From Manduca sexta (taxonomy: Eukaryota; Arthropoda; Insecta; Lepidoptera; Sphingidae), in NCBI RefSeq assembly GCF_014839805.1, contig NC_051134.1, positions 10,633,170-10,697,169 of the forward strand: a stretch of 64,000 nt of DNA, in the 5' to 3' direction. Position 1 is the stretch's first letter. Each line of letters begins with the position of its first letter. A model generated the notes under the pieces. That model was not told where the DNA came from and made no database searches. It saw only the letters and a list, made by a program, of their open reading frames with translations. The position numbers and the translations under genes are program-made. Of the stretch, positions 62,308-64,000 are shown one piece after another.

Positions 62308-63535
62308 CGAAGTGGCTGCTATCATATTTATATTATGTTCTATATTTTTTGATATTTTTAGCACAAATCATTGGATACAATTTTATTATAATCAAATCTT
62401 TTCATTGAAAACAGTGTTAAAAATATTTTCATTTTACGCATAGATGTCTATCAAGTATATATTAGCTAACTTTCATTTAATCGTTTATTATCATTAAAAT
62501 GAAATTTGCCAAAAATGCAATTATAAAAAATATATTGAAAATTTCAAAATTGCAAACCACTAAACAATTAAATGGAATATTTGGCTATTCAAATTTTCAT
62601 AAAAATAAAAATGTTCGAATTTCGAACACGGTGGTATTCTACATTCAAATGACGTAAGCTTGTGAAACTGGGACGGATCTAGGAAAACCCGCTTGCTATC
62701 GGGGCACGTGGATTTGTTCCGTCATTGCGAAATACCGAATGTGTCATAATTATTTCTAAACTGATAAGGGAGGAAGTTAGTCTATTTAAGTGATATTTTT
62801 ATTTATAGTCATGACTGTGAAATATATTAAATGAGAAACATGAAGATAAAAGAGTCGATTCTATTTTATTTATATAAAATAAACTAGCAACTTGACTTGA
62901 CTTTGTAGAACATAATTTTATATGTAATTTTATCCGTTATGTAAAACATTAATGAATTATACACGTAGACCTTCCTTGTGAAGCTCTCTGTCCATTGGTG
63001 AGATCTCTATGAAAATCTGTTTAGTAATTTTTCTTTCCTAGTCTATTTTAAAATATGTGAGAAAGGTTTCGTTCTTCAAATTATCCCTATTTTTACCAAG
63101 TCCATTTTTACGATAATTGCTTGTGGAATACTATACTTTATAAAACTTAATATAGTCTCAACAATAATACGATAAATAATAAACTTAACCTATAAATTTA
63201 AGAAATCGGACATAAACAAAATATTTAATAATTATTTCTTATGTTTACGTAATGTTAGACAATAGACATTATAATAAAAGCCCCCGTGACCATGAAGTCT
63301 GCAGCCCTCGAAACGTCGGCGGCAGAAAATTATAACATAAAAAACGCGATAGAATCCAGATTTTTTTTTATAAGTAAACTCAATCTTCCGCATCGATAGT
63401 ATTCTTACACTAACCCATCAATATTATGTAAACAAATTTGAAAGACAAAAAAAGCATTACGTAATTTCCTATTCGACTTGCATTAACACACGGTTATACG
63501 AGCATTAATAAAGTCTCGTAACACGCCGGATATGA
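62308..63535 (+). repeat. Second copy of 1.2-kb gap-flanking duplication
   Basis: Starts abruptly inside the sequence of the first copy (GAAGTGGCTGCTATCATAT) and, after GATATGA, continues into unique sequence that the first copy lacks. Confidence 0.9.
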
Positions 63536-64000
63536 GATTGTCGCGATACTTGAAAGATAAAGTTATGCAAAACAAAACATGACTTAATGAGCCTCTTTTA
63601 ACGTTTAAGTTTGCTTAATTACTGTGACTTATATTTGAACTTTTGAAATAGAGTAATCATTAATGGATTTTTAAACTGAAGATTTTTTGGAACTCATGTA
63701 TGTATCTGCTGTCAAAAAAACAATAATGGACTTTATTTCTTCGCCAACACGGTTACTCTCCAAAGGCTGCCGGCAACCTCTTAGTTGTTGACGGATAATA
63801 AATAAAATAGTTATGAATAAACAAGGCTGAATTATCTCTCCTTTCTTTAATTAGTAAAAAAACTAAATCTAACTATTGCAGAAACAGGATATTTTTTTAA
63901 AAAAGACCAAGCACTATCTACAACGCCAATTATAAAAAAAAAACATGACTAAACATCACATGCCAGAAACATCACATTCTATCAGTGGACAAATACCCAA
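63536..64000. other. Unannotated end of window
   Basis: AT-rich sequence after the duplicated block. A short GC-richer piece near 63,750 (CAACACGGTTACTCTCC) looks repeat-like. No exon of the minus-strand gene is found here, so its start is further right. Confidence 0.4.

Noticed and set aside
61777..62364. Long open frames across the N run
   Set aside because: They consist of undetermined bases.
1..64000. CRISPR arrays, phage, operon or bacterial-type defence system
   Set aside because: No spaced direct repeats or compact co-directional ORFs. Intron structure and SINEs show a eukaryotic nuclear region.

Overview
The window is nuclear DNA from an insect, most probably a moth or butterfly. 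It is AT-rich and intron-rich, with GT-AG introns. Short interspersed repeats fill the gaps between sparse exons: two tRNA-headed SINE families, two other repeat families often seen in lepidopteran genomes, RTE-like LINE 3' ends and hairpin MITEs. The lineage call is inference from repeat style and protein similarity; I cannot name a species.

Layout. 1-21,200: no protein-coding exon that I can defend, only repeats plus two GC-rich segments (about 13,331-13,450 and 20,110-20,190) that look like minus-strand first exons ending in strong donors. 21,296-21,726 (+): a compact two-exon gene for an 84-residue protein I do not recognise. 21,861-25,594 (+): a complete six-exon methionine aminopeptidase type 1 gene with all metal ligands and the N-terminal zinc finger. 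28,940-39,656 (-): an eight-exon gene for a secreted protein of about 665 residues with no cysteine after the signal peptide; function unknown. 47,969-60,443 (-): parts of a second secreted-type gene, with exons at 60,443-60,292, 57,523-57,421 and 50,781-50,049, an alternative signal-peptide first exon at 56,957-56,905, and a possible separate terminal exon at 48,030-47,969. An in-frame TAA lies at 50,774-50,772 unless an internal acceptor at 50,637 is used. 60,600-63,535: an exactly 500-base N gap flanked by two near-identical copies of about 1.2 kb, which looks like an assembly artefact.

Working together. The 84-aa gene and MetAP1 are head-to-tail with about 105 bases between a polyadenylation signal and the next start codon. 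MetAP1 removes initiator methionine from new proteins in the cytosol. The two minus-strand genes encode low-complexity, apparently extracellular proteins with long first introns. I infer extracellular structural or matrix-type roles only from composition and signal peptides. I see no operon, CRISPR, phage or other bacterial-type system here. The most unusual items are the unrecognised 84-aa gene, the phase-consistent TAA, an 84-bp spacerless palindrome at 20,295-20,378, and a snap-back inversion inside a SINE at 54,384-54,420.
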